This document shows positions 51,924 through 60,962 of a DNA stretch of 64,000 nt, piece after piece. The notes under the pieces were generated by a model. That model did no database searches. It was not told where the DNA came from and was given only the letters and a program-made list of their open reading frames with translations. This stretch comes from Arthrobacter cupressi. GTDB taxonomy: Bacteria; Actinomycetota; Actinomycetes; Actinomycetales; Micrococcaceae. A program made the translations under genes and the position numbers. Where the stretch lies: contig NZ_FNEI01000009.1 in the NCBI RefSeq assembly GCF_900099975.1, positions 62,001-126,000 of the forward strand, given 5' to 3'. Position 1 is the first letter of the stretch, and each line of letters opens with the position of its first letter.

Positions 51924-52690
51924 CGAACAGCGTGGCGGGTCGAACTGTAGTTGTTGCCGGGTCTACCAGTGCCGCCGGCATTGCCGTCGTGAAGAAACTT
52001 GTCCGCGCCGGTGCCCGGGTTGCCGCAGTCGACATTCTTGAGGACAGGGTGCGTGAGCTCGCAGCCGATGACGCGAACATCACCGGCTACACCTGCAATC
52101 TTGCGGATCTGGATGCGGTCACCGTCCTGGCGGCGAACATCCGGCGCGAGGTGGGCCCCGTGGATGGGCTGATCCACCTCGTTGGTGGCTGGCGCGGCGG
52201 TAACGGCATCGCGGGCCAGTCCGAGGATGACTGGGACTTCCTCCACACCGGAATCCTTACTACCCTCAGGAACACCAGCAGGGCGTTCTTTGAGGACTTG
52301 GCGTCCTCACCTGCCGGTCGGCTTGCCATCGTCTCTGCCGAGTCCGTGGCGACCCCGACCGCTGACGGAGCCGCGTATACGGCAGTCAAAGCGGCGGCCG
52401 AGACCTGGACCCTTGCGGTGGCGGACGGATTCGAAAAAGCCCGGACTTCTGAATCGGCTGGGCTTACGTCGGCTGCGTTGATTTTTGTGGTCAAGGCACT
52501 GCTGGACGAACGGATGCGTGCTGCCCAGCCCGAACGGAAGTTCCCTGGATTCACCCACGTCGATGTGCTCGGCGACGCTGTCCTGGAAATGTTCTCCATC
52601 GACGCCGATGAACTGAACGGCAAGCGTATCCGGTTGGGCAGTTCCACGGCCCACCGGGCAGTGGACGCCGTGGCCGGGGCTCTTCGATGA
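51920..52690 (+). CDS. Short-chain dehydrogenase/reductase
   Basis: A 256-residue SDR: nucleotide-binding VVVAGSTSAAGIAVVKKLV (a variant TGxxxGxG motif, here GSTSAAG), D-V-N-like segment CNLADL, VDGLIHLVGGW in place of NNAG, catalytic Ser in IVSAESV, and YTAVKAAAE with the active-site Tyr and Lys. Overlaps genes on both sides by 4 bases. With a threonine aldolase downstream it could oxidise a 3-hydroxy amino acid or reduce an aldolase product; the true substrate is not known. Confidence 0.85.
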   Translation: MTNSVAGRTVVVAGSTSAAGIAVVKKLVRAGARVAAVDILEDRVRELAADDANITGYTCNLADLDAVTVLAANIRREVGPVDGLIHLVGGWRGGNGIAGQSEDDWDFLHTGILTTLRNTSRAFFEDLASSPAGRLAIVSAESVATPTADGAAYTAVKAAAETWTLAVADGFEKARTSESAGLTSAALIFVVKALLDERMRAAQPERKFPGFTHVDVLGDAVLEMFSIDADELNGKRIRLGSSTAHRAVDAVAGALR

Positions 52691-53802
52691 CCGGACCGAA
52701 AGCCTCGTCCCTGAGTGGCCGCCTGCATAACCCGGCAGTGAGGGGATTCGCCTCCGATAACTACGCCGGCGTGCACCCGGAAATCCTGGAGGCGATCCGG
52801 GCTGCCAATGAGGGACACGTTGTGGCCTATGGGGAGGACGAATACACCGCACGGCTTCAGGAGGTGGTCCGTGATCATTTCGGTCCCTCAGCTGCAGCGT
52901 TCCCGGTGTTCAACGGAACCGGCGCCAATGTCTTGTCGCTGCAGACTCTTCTTCCCCGTTGGGGAGCGGCGATCTGTGCCGATACAGCGCACATCAACAC
53001 CGACGAAAACGGCGCCCCGGAACGGGTGGCAGGGATCAAGCTGCTTCCCGTCGCGACTCCGGACGGGAAGCTGACCCCGGAGTTGATCGACCAGGAGGCG
53101 TGGGGTTGGGATGATGAGCACAGGGCGCAGCCCTTGGCCGTCTCCATCACCCAGACCACGGAGGTGGGAACCTGTTACACCCCCGGGGAGGTCCGGCGGA
53201 TCGCCGAGCATGTCCACTCATTGGGCATGAAGTTGCACATGGACGGTGCAAGGTTGGCCAATGCCGCGGCCCACCTGGACGTCCCGTTCAGTGCCTTCAC
53301 CACCGAAGCCGGAGTGGATGTGCTCTCCTTCGGCGGGACGAAGAACGGCCTTCTCTACGGAGAGGCGGTCATCGTGCTCGAATACGATGCCGGGCAAAGC
53401 ATCAAGCATCTGCGCAAGATGGATATGCAGCTGGCATCGAAAATGCGGTTCGTTTCGGCGCAATTGATCGCCCTCCTGGAGACGGATCTGTGGCACCGCT
53501 CTGCTGCTCATGCCAATGAGATGGCAGCTCGTCTGCGGCAGGGCGTTGAGGCGATTGCAGGCGTCACGGTCACGCGGGAGACAGAGTCCAACGGAGTCTT
53601 CGCTTCCCTGCCGACGGAAGTTGCGGATCTTGTGCGCCGTGACTTCCGTTTCTATGACTGGGATAGGGCATCAGGTGAAGTGCGGTGGATGTGTTCCTTT
53701 GACACCACCGATGCGGACGTCAACGCTCTCGTCTCGGCGGTCCGGGACGCCATGTCCAAGGTCGGATCTCCTTTGCCTGCGGGGGCCGCGGTAAACCTGT
53801 GA
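52687..53802 (+). CDS. ltaE: Low-specificity threonine aldolase-type PLP enzyme
   Basis: A 371-residue PLP enzyme that cleaves L-threonine, L-allo-threonine or other beta-hydroxy amino acids to glycine and an aldehyde. FASDNYAGVHPEIL, YGEDEYTARLQ, HMDGARLANAAAHL and the PLP lysine in SFGGTKNGLL are all present. Last gene of the DUF6421-SDR operon. It is followed by a strong terminator. The operon context suggests it serves a pathway-specific beta-hydroxy amino acid. Confidence 0.9.
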   Translation: MTGPKASSLSGRLHNPAVRGFASDNYAGVHPEILEAIRAANEGHVVAYGEDEYTARLQEVVRDHFGPSAAAFPVFNGTGANVLSLQTLLPRWGAAICADTAHINTDENGAPERVAGIKLLPVATPDGKLTPELIDQEAWGWDDEHRAQPLAVSITQTTEVGTCYTPGEVRRIAEHVHSLGMKLHMDGARLANAAAHLDVPFSAFTTEAGVDVLSFGGTKNGLLYGEAVIVLEYDAGQSIKHLRKMDMQLASKMRFVSAQLIALLETDLWHRSAAHANEMAARLRQGVEAIAGVTVTRETESNGVFASLPTEVADLVRRDFRFYDWDRASGEVRWMCSFDTTDADVNALVSAVRDAMSKVGSPLPAGAAVNL

Positions 53803-53881
53803 CCCAAGGTCTGTAGGTTAAACCCGGCCACAACGGGGAAGGAACCGGTTCCGGGAAGGACCGTCATTCCGAAGGTACAGG

Positions 53882-53921
53882 GAAGCCGGTCACCGTCATC
53901 CAGATGACGGTGACCGGCTTC
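53882..53921 (+). terminator. Terminator of the threonine aldolase operon
   Basis: Inverted repeat of 19 bp (53882-53900 with 53903-53921) followed by AGTTTTGG. The 2-base centre means the outer 16-17 pairs form the stem. The remaining DNA from 53922 to 54050 holds no gene. Confidence 0.75.
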
Positions 53922-54050
53922 AGTTTTGGGCATCGCGGCCTCGGCCCGGCCGCAGGGGCGCTGTGGCCGGAGCGGAGGGAGGCGATCCCCCGCCTTATCA
54001 GGTGCAGAGCAGGCTGAGTCGAGCCTTACCGCGGGGCGTGAGTGGCACTA

Positions 54051-55031
54051 CTACTCCGCGAGGATGGATGCCACCGGCTGATCCAGGTGGACTTCGAAGG
54101 CATCGGTTGTCCAGTCGATGAAGTCCTCTGCGGCTTCGCGCAGCGCCGATATGGTCACCCCCAGCAGCGGGTTCATGTCGGAGGCCCGGTAGGCAACGTG
54201 GATTTTCCGGCGCGGCGGGTCGGTGAGGCGGTGGAAGGCAATGCCGCGGTCGATGCCCAAGGCCAACGCGGGCACCAGGGCAATGCCAATGGTCTCTTTG
54301 ACCAACCCCCGGATAACGTCAAAGTCGTTGCTGTGGAAACCGATGTTCGGCTCAAACCCGGCCTGCTGGCATGATTCGAGGAAGTTTTCGGCTCCTGCCG
54401 AGCCGGCTTCGTTCGTGATCCAGTTCTCCCGCGCGAAGTCCTCCAGCGGGACCTTGTCACCGGTCTTACCGGCTGAATGGGCGGCACTGATGACCACGAG
54501 TTCCTCATCAAGCAGAGGTTGCAGCACCAGTCCTTCCGGACGCGGGATGGGTACCCGACTGTACTCGTAGATGATTCCCAGGTCCGTGAGTCCTTCCAGC
54601 ACGGAATTGGCCAGCCCTTTTTGGAGGCTGATGTCCTCAACGGAAATGTCGGCCGTGGCGTAACGCATCGCAAGGCGCGACAACGCCCGCGGCACTAGTT
54701 GCGCGGCTGCCGTCCCCGAGGCGCCGATACGGAGGCTGCCTTGGGACCCTGAGGCGTAAGCGTGCATTTCGTCTTCCGCACGGGCCACCTGTCTGAGAAT
54801 GACATCGGCGTGGGAACTCATCGCCAGTCCGGCTGGCGTCGGCCAGAGGCTGCGTGGACCTCTTTCAAAGAGGTCCACGCCCAGTGCCTTTTCCAGGGCC
54901 GCTATCTGCTGGGAGACCGCTGAGGTGGTGTAGCCGAGCTTCTTTGCAGCTGCCGTGTGGGACCCGGTGTTGATTACCATCTGCAGGGTGCGCAGGTTGA
55001 TGATATTCAGGTTTCCCTTGACCAAGCGCAT
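54051..55031 (-). CDS. LysR-family transcriptional regulator
   Basis: A 326-residue regulator: N-terminal winged helix (INLRTLQMVINTGSHTAAAKKLGYTTSAVSQQIAALEKALG, about 10-50) and a LysR substrate domain (about 95-300). It is the last gene of the minus-strand run that begins with the 2Fe-2S proteins and lies 70 bp after dapE. LysR regulators usually sit divergent from their target; here it is downstream, so its target may be the promoter between the BFD gene and dapD. That is inference. Confidence 0.88.
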   Translation of the reverse strand: MRLVKGNLNIINLRTLQMVINTGSHTAAAKKLGYTTSAVSQQIAALEKALGVDLFERGPRSLWPTPAGLAMSSHADVILRQVARAEDEMHAYASGSQGSLRIGASGTAAAQLVPRALSRLAMRYATADISVEDISLQKGLANSVLEGLTDLGIIYEYSRVPIPRPEGLVLQPLLDEELVVISAAHSAGKTGDKVPLEDFARENWITNEAGSAGAENFLESCQQAGFEPNIGFHSNDFDVIRGLVKETIGIALVPALALGIDRGIAFHRLTDPPRRKIHVAYRASDMNPLLGVTISALREAAEDFIDWTTDAFEVHLDQPVASILAE

Positions 55032-55101
55032 GCCTTATCTCCTCGCATCAACCCCGCACGGCCACAAGGGGGCGTGCTTATTGTAAACAGGCACGGCCCA
55101 G

Positions 55102-56175
55102 TTACGTCAGCCAGTCCAACAGCGCACCAAGGCACTTGCGGACATCGGATGCGAGGACGTGTTCATCGTCCGTGTGGGCAAGCAGGGCATCTCCCGGGCC
55201 GAAGTTCACGGCCGGGATACCCATCTGAACGAACCTGGCAACGTCGGTCCAACCGTACTTCGGCTGCGGTGCACCGCCTACAGCGGCGACCAGGCTTTGG
55301 ATGGCGTGGTTGCGGAGCCCTGGCTTGGCCCCGGGGGCGGCGTCAGTGCGTACCAGATCATAGCCGGGCAAGAGCCGGCGGACATGCTCTTCAGCTTCCT
55401 CGATGGTCTTATCGGGGGCGAATCTGTAGTTGATCTCAACAGATGCGGCGTCCGGAATGACGTTTCCTGCGATGCCGCCCCCGACACCGACTGCGTTCAA
55501 CCCTTCCCGGTACGCGAGGCCGTCAACGTCCACGGTTTGGGCTTCATAGTCCCGGAGGGTGCCCAGGACCCCGGCGAGTTTGTGAATCGCGTTCTCGCCC
55601 ATCCATGAGCGAGCGGAGTGGGCGGCAGTACCAGTGACGTCAGCTCTAAGCCGCAGGGTTCCGTTGCATCCTGCCTCGATAAGGCCGTTTGTGGGTTCGA
55701 GGAGAACGGCCAGGTCAGCAGGTAGCAGTTCCTTGGTGGCTACGCGCAGGAGGCCGCTCTTGGCCGCCTCAACTTCCTCGTGGTCGTAGAAGACAAACGT
55801 CAGGTCCTTGGAGGGAAGCGTGAGTGAGTGTGCCAGGGACAGTTGGACGGCAACCCCGCCCTTCATGTCTGTGGCACCCCGGCCGTAGAGGGTCCCGCCC
55901 CTCCACCGGCTGGGAACGGTTCCGCGCGCGTCGGCCGTGGTAGGCAAAGGGACGGTGTCAAGGTGCCCGGCAAGGAGGATTCTTTCCGGGCGACCCAGCT
56001 CGGTCCGGGCAATGACCGTGTCACCGAAGCGGGTGACCTTCAGATGGGGTTCTCGCTTCAGTGACTCCTCAATGGCGTCTGCCAGGTGCTTCTCATGGCC
56101 GGAGACGCTGGGGATGTCGATGATGTCTGCAGTCAGCTCTGCGACGTCTTTGCCCAGATCCAGGAACGTGCTCAT
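55102..56175 (-). CDS. dapE: Succinyl-diaminopimelate desuccinylase (M20 family)
   Basis: A 357-residue di-zinc hydrolase. Metal site and active-site blocks in order: LLAGHLDTVPLP, GRGATDMKGGVA, FVFYDHEEVE with the catalytic Glu, and FGPGDALLAHTDDEHV near the end. GTAAHSARSWMGENAIHK is the dimerisation-domain start. The actinobacterial DapE length fits. It removes succinate from N-succinyl-LL-diaminopimelate in lysine and cell-wall synthesis. Unusually it is 13 bp downstream of an aldehyde dehydrogenase in a catabolic operon, so a duplicated copy with another N-acyl substrate is possible. Confidence 0.85.
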   Translation of the reverse strand: MSTFLDLGKDVAELTADIIDIPSVSGHEKHLADAIEESLKREPHLKVTRFGDTVIARTELGRPERILLAGHLDTVPLPTTADARGTVPSRWRGGTLYGRGATDMKGGVAVQLSLAHSLTLPSKDLTFVFYDHEEVEAAKSGLLRVATKELLPADLAVLLEPTNGLIEAGCNGTLRLRADVTGTAAHSARSWMGENAIHKLAGVLGTLRDYEAQTVDVDGLAYREGLNAVGVGGGIAGNVIPDAASVEINYRFAPDKTIEEAEEHVRRLLPGYDLVRTDAAPGAKPGLRNHAIQSLVAAVGGAPQPKYGWTDVARFVQMGIPAVNFGPGDALLAHTDDEHVLASDVRKCLGALLDWLT

Positions 56176-56188
56176 TGTTGCTTGTCCC

Positions 56189-57619
56189 TTACGCGTCGAG
56201 GGAGGACATGACGTGCTTGATGCGCGTGTAGTCCTCGACGCCGTACATGGAGAGGTCCTTGCCGTAGCCGGACTGCTTGAAGCCGCCGTGCGGCATTTCA
56301 GCGGTCAGCAGGATGTGGGTGTTGATCCACACCGCGCCGAAGTCCAGGTCGCGGCTGACGCGCATGGCGGTGCCGTGGTCCGTGGTCCAGACGCTGGAAG
56401 CCAGTGCGTATTCGACGTCGTTGGCGAGCTCGACGGCCTCGGCCTCGGTGGTGAACTTCTGGACCGTGATGACCGGGCCGAAGGTTTCCTTCTGGACGAT
56501 GTCGTCGTCCTGGTGGGCACCGGTGATGATGGTGGGCTCGAAGAAGAAGCCCTTCTCGCCCGCGCGGTGGCCGCCGGTTTCGATGCGGCAGTGTGCCGGG
56601 ATGTGCTCCACGACGGAGCTGACGGCGTTGAAGTGGTTCACGTTGTTCAGCGGGCCGAAGTAGTTGTCTTCGTCGTTCTGCGAGCCGGTCTGCAGGGTCT
56701 TGGTGTGTTCGACCATGGCCGAGACCACCTCGTCGTGCACCGAGTCCTCGATCAGCACGCGGGTGATGGCAGTGCAGTCCTGGCCGGCGTTGAAGAAGGC
56801 GAACTCGGCAATCGCCGCGGCGCTCTTCTTGATGTCGGCGTCCTTGAAGACGATGGCTGGGGCCTTGCCGCCGAGCTCCAGGTGGGCACGCTTGAGGCCC
56901 TTCGCCGCGCTCGAGGCAACGGCGATGCCGGCACGCACGGAACCGGTGATGGACACCAGGCCGGGGACCTTGTGCTCGGTCATCAGGCTGCCGGTGGCGG
57001 CGTTGCCCAGGACCACGTTGACCACGCCGGCCGGGAAGATCTCCCCGATCAGGCGGGCCAGGACCAGGGTGGATTCGGGGGTGGTGTCCGAGGGCTTGAG
57101 GACCACGGTGTTGCCCGCGGCCAGGGCCGGGCCGAGCTTCCAGATGGCCATCAGGAAGGGGTAGTTCCACGGGGCCACCTGGGCCACGACGCCGATCGGT
57201 TCGCGGCGGACGTAGGAGGTGTGGCCCTCGAAGTACTCGCCGGCGGACTTGCCTTCCAGGAGGCGCGCGGCGCCGGCGAAGAAGCGGAGCTGGTCCGCGC
57301 CCGCGGCGACTTCCTCGGAGGCGATCAGGGAGCGGACCTGGCCGGTGTTGCGGTGCTGGGCTTCAACGAGCTCGTCGCTGTTGGCCTCGACGGCGTCGGC
57401 GAGCTTGAGGAGCAGCAGCTGGCGCTGGCCCGGGGTCACGTGCTTCCACGTGGTGAATGCTTCCTTGGCCGCGTTCATGGCGGCATCGATGTCGGCGGAC
57501 ACCGAAATGGGCGACTTTGCGACCACTTCGCCGTTCGTCGGGTTCACGACGTCCAGCAGCTCGGTGCCTGCAGGCGTGACGAACTCCCCGTTGATGAAGT
57601 TCTGCAAGGTTTGGTGCAT
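56189..57619 (-). CDS. Aldehyde dehydrogenase, aminobutyraldehyde/betaine-aldehyde type
   Basis: A 476-residue NAD-dependent dehydrogenase. WNYPFLMAIWKLGPALAAGNT, the catalytic Glu in LELGGKAP, and the catalytic Cys in FFNAGQDCTAI are all in place, as is KETFGPV. The N-terminus (LQNFINGEFV) and residues around the Cys are closest to gamma-aminobutyraldehyde dehydrogenases. ATG 57617-57619 fits the family start. In this run it would oxidise an aldehyde released by the flavoenzyme complex upstream. Confidence 0.88.
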   Translation of the reverse strand: MHQTLQNFINGEFVTPAGTELLDVVNPTNGEVVAKSPISVSADIDAAMNAAKEAFTTWKHVTPGQRQLLLLKLADAVEANSDELVEAQHRNTGQVRSLIASEEVAAGADQLRFFAGAARLLEGKSAGEYFEGHTSYVRREPIGVVAQVAPWNYPFLMAIWKLGPALAAGNTVVLKPSDTTPESTLVLARLIGEIFPAGVVNVVLGNAATGSLMTEHKVPGLVSITGSVRAGIAVASSAAKGLKRAHLELGGKAPAIVFKDADIKKSAAAIAEFAFFNAGQDCTAITRVLIEDSVHDEVVSAMVEHTKTLQTGSQNDEDNYFGPLNNVNHFNAVSSVVEHIPAHCRIETGGHRAGEKGFFFEPTIITGAHQDDDIVQKETFGPVITVQKFTTEAEAVELANDVEYALASSVWTTDHGTAMRVSRDLDFGAVWINTHILLTAEMPHGGFKQSGYGKDLSMYGVEDYTRIKHVMSSLDA

Positions 57620-57732
57620 GGTTTTGACGCTGTCCGTTCCGGGCGCCGATCGTCGACGCAAAAGGTTGTGGCTGAAAGCTTCTAGTAAGGAATGGGAGCG
57701 GGGCCCAGGCCTTGGCGGCGTGGGCCCCTGTC

Positions 57733-58953
57733 TCATGCCGGTGCGTGGAGCTGGGGCGTGGCGGCCGGTTGGGTGTCGGGTGCCCCGGCGGGTGCCGGGG
57801 CCGTGAACCTGCCGATGGTCAGTCCTTCCAGGAAGTGGTGGGTCGGTCCGGATCCCTTGATCAGGTCGGCAACGAGTTGACCTGTCAGCGGTGCCAGTGC
57901 CAGCCCGTCTCCTTCGTGGCCTGCCGCAACGATGTACCCATCGGTGCCTTGTGCCCAGTCGATGATGGGAAGCCCGTCTCCGGTGTATGGCCTGAAGCCG
58001 GTCATGATGCGGATGATGCGGGTGTTGGCCAGCTCCGGGGCGATCCTGGCAGCGTGTTGGGCGATGGTTGCCACGACGTCCGGGTTTGACCGTTTATCGA
58101 ACCCTGCGAATTCACGGCTGCCGCCGATAAGGAGGTTCCCGGAAACAGTCTGTCCGAGCGAGAAGCCAACACCGTAGGGTGGTGCGTCGTCGTTGTCGGA
58201 GCGAAGGTGTTTCGAGGCGATGTACTGGGCGTCGAGCACACACCCGGTGACCTTCTTCGGAATGGATTCGGAGATCAGAATCGTTCCGCGGCGCGGCTGC
58301 ACCGGAATGTCGATGTTCGACAGGGCACCAACTCTTTTTGCGAAAGGACCGGCGGCGTTGATGACAAGTTCGGTCGCAATGCTTCCCCTGGTGGTCTCTA
58401 CCGAGGTCACTTTTCCCCGTTTGGTGTGCACACCGATGACCTCGCTGTGTGTCTGCAACACGGCTCCGTGCCTTCTGGCCGCACGGAAGAAGGCTGCGTT
58501 CAGCGCGAGGGGATTCACGTCGGCGTCGTCCGGACTGAACGAGGCGCCCAAGATGTGAGGGGCAAGGAACGGCTGGGCGGCGCGGGCGGCGTCTCCGTCG
58601 ATCAGGGATACGGAGATGCCGGCGTTGCGCTGCTTCTGGATGAAGTCCTTCATGAACTCCATGTGACGGGGAGTTTCGATGACGACCATCCCGCCGTCGG
58701 ATTCGAACTCAACGCTGTGTTCGAGCTCCGCTTCAAGGGTGTCGTACATTCGACGGCTGGCCATGGCCAGCTCCATGTGCAGCCCGGGCCGTTTGGATTG
58801 CATGAAGATTGCCTTGTCGCACGCTCCCGAAGCTCCGGCTCCGGGGCCGTTCTTGTCGACAAGAACAACCTTGAGGCCGAGTTGGGCCAGGCGGAAGGCG
58901 ATGGAACTGCCGGACACTCCTGCGCCGATAACGACGGCATCTGCCGATTTCAT
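57733..58953 (-). CDS. FAD-dependent amino acid/opine oxidase-type subunit (DAO family)
   Basis: A 406-residue flavoprotein with an N-terminal dinucleotide fold (VVIGAGVSGSSIAFRLA; G10, G12, G15) and a DAO-family C-terminus (PYTGDGLPIIDWA, GHEGDGLALAP). It resembles HcnC, OoxB/NoxB-type opine oxidases and the catalytic subunit of hydroxyproline and proline dehydrogenases. Its ATG overlaps the stop of the next upstream gene by 4 bases. It is the likely substrate-oxidising subunit of a multi-subunit enzyme with the three genes upstream. Confidence 0.85.
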   Translation of the reverse strand: MKSADAVVIGAGVSGSSIAFRLAQLGLKVVLVDKNGPGAGASGACDKAIFMQSKRPGLHMELAMASRRMYDTLEAELEHSVEFESDGGMVVIETPRHMEFMKDFIQKQRNAGISVSLIDGDAARAAQPFLAPHILGASFSPDDADVNPLALNAAFFRAARRHGAVLQTHSEVIGVHTKRGKVTSVETTRGSIATELVINAAGPFAKRVGALSNIDIPVQPRRGTILISESIPKKVTGCVLDAQYIASKHLRSDNDDAPPYGVGFSLGQTVSGNLLIGGSREFAGFDKRSNPDVVATIAQHAARIAPELANTRIIRIMTGFRPYTGDGLPIIDWAQGTDGYIVAAGHEGDGLALAPLTGQLVADLIKGSGPTHHFLEGLTIGRFTAPAPAGAPDTQPAATPQLHAPA

Positions 58954-60173
58954 GCGAAACTCTCATCCTTTTGGGCCACGGTCTTCCCCTGTTCGAGTTG
59001 CGTCCACAGATCGTCCGCGATCTGTCGGCCCTGCTCAATGTCGGGCATGAAGGTGATGGCACTCGATTTACGTGCTGCGCGGACGGCCGCTGATGCCGTG
59101 TCCACGGCCTCCGGGTTATGGATCAAGCCGAGGCGGCTGCCGATGACGGTGCCGGCAAGCGTACCTTGAGCCATCGAGATCTTCGCCCCCTCGATGCCGG
59201 TGACGTTCCCGGCCACGAAAAGGTTCTCCTGGCTGGTTTCCATTTCGGGGCTGTAGAGGGGAACGGTCCCTCCCAGTTCGTCGATCTTCGCCATTTCGGA
59301 GCCTTTGGTCAGTTCCTGGACGGGGTAGAGGCCTCCGGAGATACAGACGCAGTCAACATCGACGATTCGTGTCTTTCCGGGGTTGCCGTCCTTGTCGACC
59401 GTGGCAATTTCGACGTGCTGGACACGGTCGTTGCCGCCGATGGCGACAATGCTCTTGCGAAGGTTCAGGCGCGTTCCCATGAGGGGAAGGCCGAACTTCG
59501 GGTAGAACGTCAGTGCCAGGTTCCTGAAGGCACGGTTGGCGGCCAAACGGCCTCCCCAGCGGAGGAACGCGTTCGGGGCCAGCTCGGACATTCCTGCCAG
59601 GTACTGCAGGTTCCGGTCGGGGTCGGAGAGGGTTCCGGAGAATACGTTCCTGGGTGCCAGGTAGATTCCGACGACGTCGGCACCGGCCATGCTCAGTTCG
59701 TGGGCCACGGTAAGGGACAGCGGGTCGACTCCAACGACCGCGATCCGGTCCCCCGGCCGCACACGGTAGTAGTTGGTCAGGGTTTGGGCTGCGCCGATGG
59801 CCATGACACCTGGCAGGGACCAGCCCGGGAGCGGGATCGGGCGTTCAGCTGCGCCGGTGGCGACTACCGCATACCGCGCACATACCGTTTCGCCGTTGTC
59901 CAAAAACACTTCCCAGCCCGGGGTGATGTTCCATACCTGCCGGTTGGTCAGGATCTGCACCCCGGCATCGGTGGCGCGCTTGGCCAGTGCCTTGGAAACG
60001 TCGGCTCCGATCCACCACCCCGTTCCGGGTTCCTCGTGCAGCTGGCCCAGGAGTTTCCCTCCGGGGCGGGGATTCTCGTCGATGACGACGACCTTGGCTC
60101 CGGCTTCCGCAGCAGCAACTGCTGCACTGAGTCCGGCCGGGCCCGCCCCGATGACGACAACATCAGAAATCAT
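58950..60173 (-). CDS. NAD(P)/FAD-dependent oxidoreductase subunit (HcnB/OoxA-like)
   Basis: A 407-residue flavoprotein: FAD motif VVIGAGPAGLSAA at the start, a second dinucleotide motif around IAVVGVDPLSLTVAHEL, and NLFVAGNVTGIEG near the C-terminus. It is related to the alpha subunits of HCN synthase, opine oxidases and hydroxyproline dehydrogenase. In many relatives the BFD-type iron-sulfur domain is fused at the end; here it is a separate gene. ATG 60171-60173 overlaps the 2Fe-2S gene by 11 bases. Confidence 0.86.
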   Translation of the reverse strand: MISDVVVIGAGPAGLSAAVAAAEAGAKVVVIDENPRPGGKLLGQLHEEPGTGWWIGADVSKALAKRATDAGVQILTNRQVWNITPGWEVFLDNGETVCARYAVVATGAAERPIPLPGWSLPGVMAIGAAQTLTNYYRVRPGDRIAVVGVDPLSLTVAHELSMAGADVVGIYLAPRNVFSGTLSDPDRNLQYLAGMSELAPNAFLRWGGRLAANRAFRNLALTFYPKFGLPLMGTRLNLRKSIVAIGGNDRVQHVEIATVDKDGNPGKTRIVDVDCVCISGGLYPVQELTKGSEMAKIDELGGTVPLYSPEMETSQENLFVAGNVTGIEGAKISMAQGTLAGTVIGSRLGLIHNPEAVDTASAAVRAARKSSAITFMPDIEQGRQIADDLWTQLEQGKTVAQKDESFA

Positions 60174-60492
60174 CGTGGTTTTCCCTTCGGTCTTCACCCT
60201 GCGATTCGAGGACATCACCGTCGCACGCCTGGGTGATGCACGCCCTGACGCTCGGGACGCCGTTGACGGTCATCCTGCATTCGAAGCAGTGCCCGATCCC
60301 GCAATAGAGACCACGGGGTTCCCCGTCCCGGTTGGAGTACCGAAGGGTCCGAACTCCATTTGCCAGCAGGGCCGAGGCAATGGAGTCGCCCTTGATGCCC
60401 AGGTAGGACTTGCCATCAAATTCGAACTCGATTTCCTCCGACGCCAACGGCCCGAGGACGGGGTGTTCACTTATTCTCTTCAACGCAACCAT
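60163..60492 (-). CDS. 2Fe-2S ferredoxin-like subunit (HcnA-like)
   Basis: A 109-residue iron-sulfur protein. Cluster ligands C64, C69, C72 and C85 follow the C-x4-C-x2-C-x12-C spacing (YCGIGHCFEC and VRAC). This is the small subunit of HCN synthase/opine oxidase-type complexes, passing electrons between the flavin subunits. It overlaps the BFD gene by 26 bases and the FAD subunit by 11. Confidence 0.87.
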   Translation of the reverse strand: MVALKRISEHPVLGPLASEEIEFEFDGKSYLGIKGDSIASALLANGVRTLRYSNRDGEPRGLYCGIGHCFECRMTVNGVPSVRACITQACDGDVLESQGEDRRENHDDF

Positions 60493-60778
60493 TCCTCGAT
60501 TCGTCGCCGGCGCGGGAGGCTGCCAGATCTTTCAGCGTCATGGGACGGGCAGGCGGGTTGCTCGCCGGTCCAAGCTCTGCATCGGTGAGCAAAGCAGAGT
60601 GTTCGCGAAGCAGTGAGTGGATAAGGGGGCCGCAGGTCCGCCCCTGGCAAATGCCCATTCCGGCTCTGGTCTGCAGCTTCAGCTCGTGCGCCGAGATGGG
60701 TGCGTCCGCGTCAGCGAGGGAAGTTTCGACATCGTCGAGGTACACGTCCTCGCATCGACAAACAATTACTCTTTCCAT
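60467..60778 (-). CDS. BFD-like [2Fe-2S] protein
   Basis: A 103-residue protein whose first 55 residues are a BFD-like 2Fe-2S domain: C7-R-C9 and C44-x4-C49 (VCRCEDV, GICQGRTCGP). The remaining 45 residues are a Pro/Ala-rich tail. AAGGAAAG precedes ATG 60776-60778. First gene of the seven-gene minus-strand run. In relatives this domain is fused to the FAD subunit; here it stands alone. Confidence 0.85.
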   Translation of the reverse strand: MERVIVCRCEDVYLDDVETSLADADAPISAHELKLQTRAGMGICQGRTCGPLIHSLLREHSALLTDAELGPASNPPARPMTLKDLAASRAGDESRNGCVEENK

Positions 60779-60962
60779 CTTTCCTTCGCCCATTGTTGGT
60801 TGACTCCGGTGCCGTGATCTGAGACACCTTTGACTCAAACAATCAACAGCACTGCGGTCGGAGGTACAACCCTCGCAGGATCAGAAGGTGAGTAGTCCGG
60901 TTCAACAAATTCTTTACCTCGATGTGAGACCGCTCATGTGTTCCCGCCTTAAAGTCGATCCC

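Noticed and set aside
55937..57685. 582-codon open frame opposite the aldehyde dehydrogenase and dapE
   Set aside because: The opposite strand encodes two well-defined enzymes; this frame has no domain and crosses their boundary.
57733..60778. Hydrogen cyanide synthase
   Set aside because: The subunit types match HcnABC, but opine oxidases and proline or hydroxyproline dehydrogenases share them, and the aldehyde dehydrogenase context favours catabolism.
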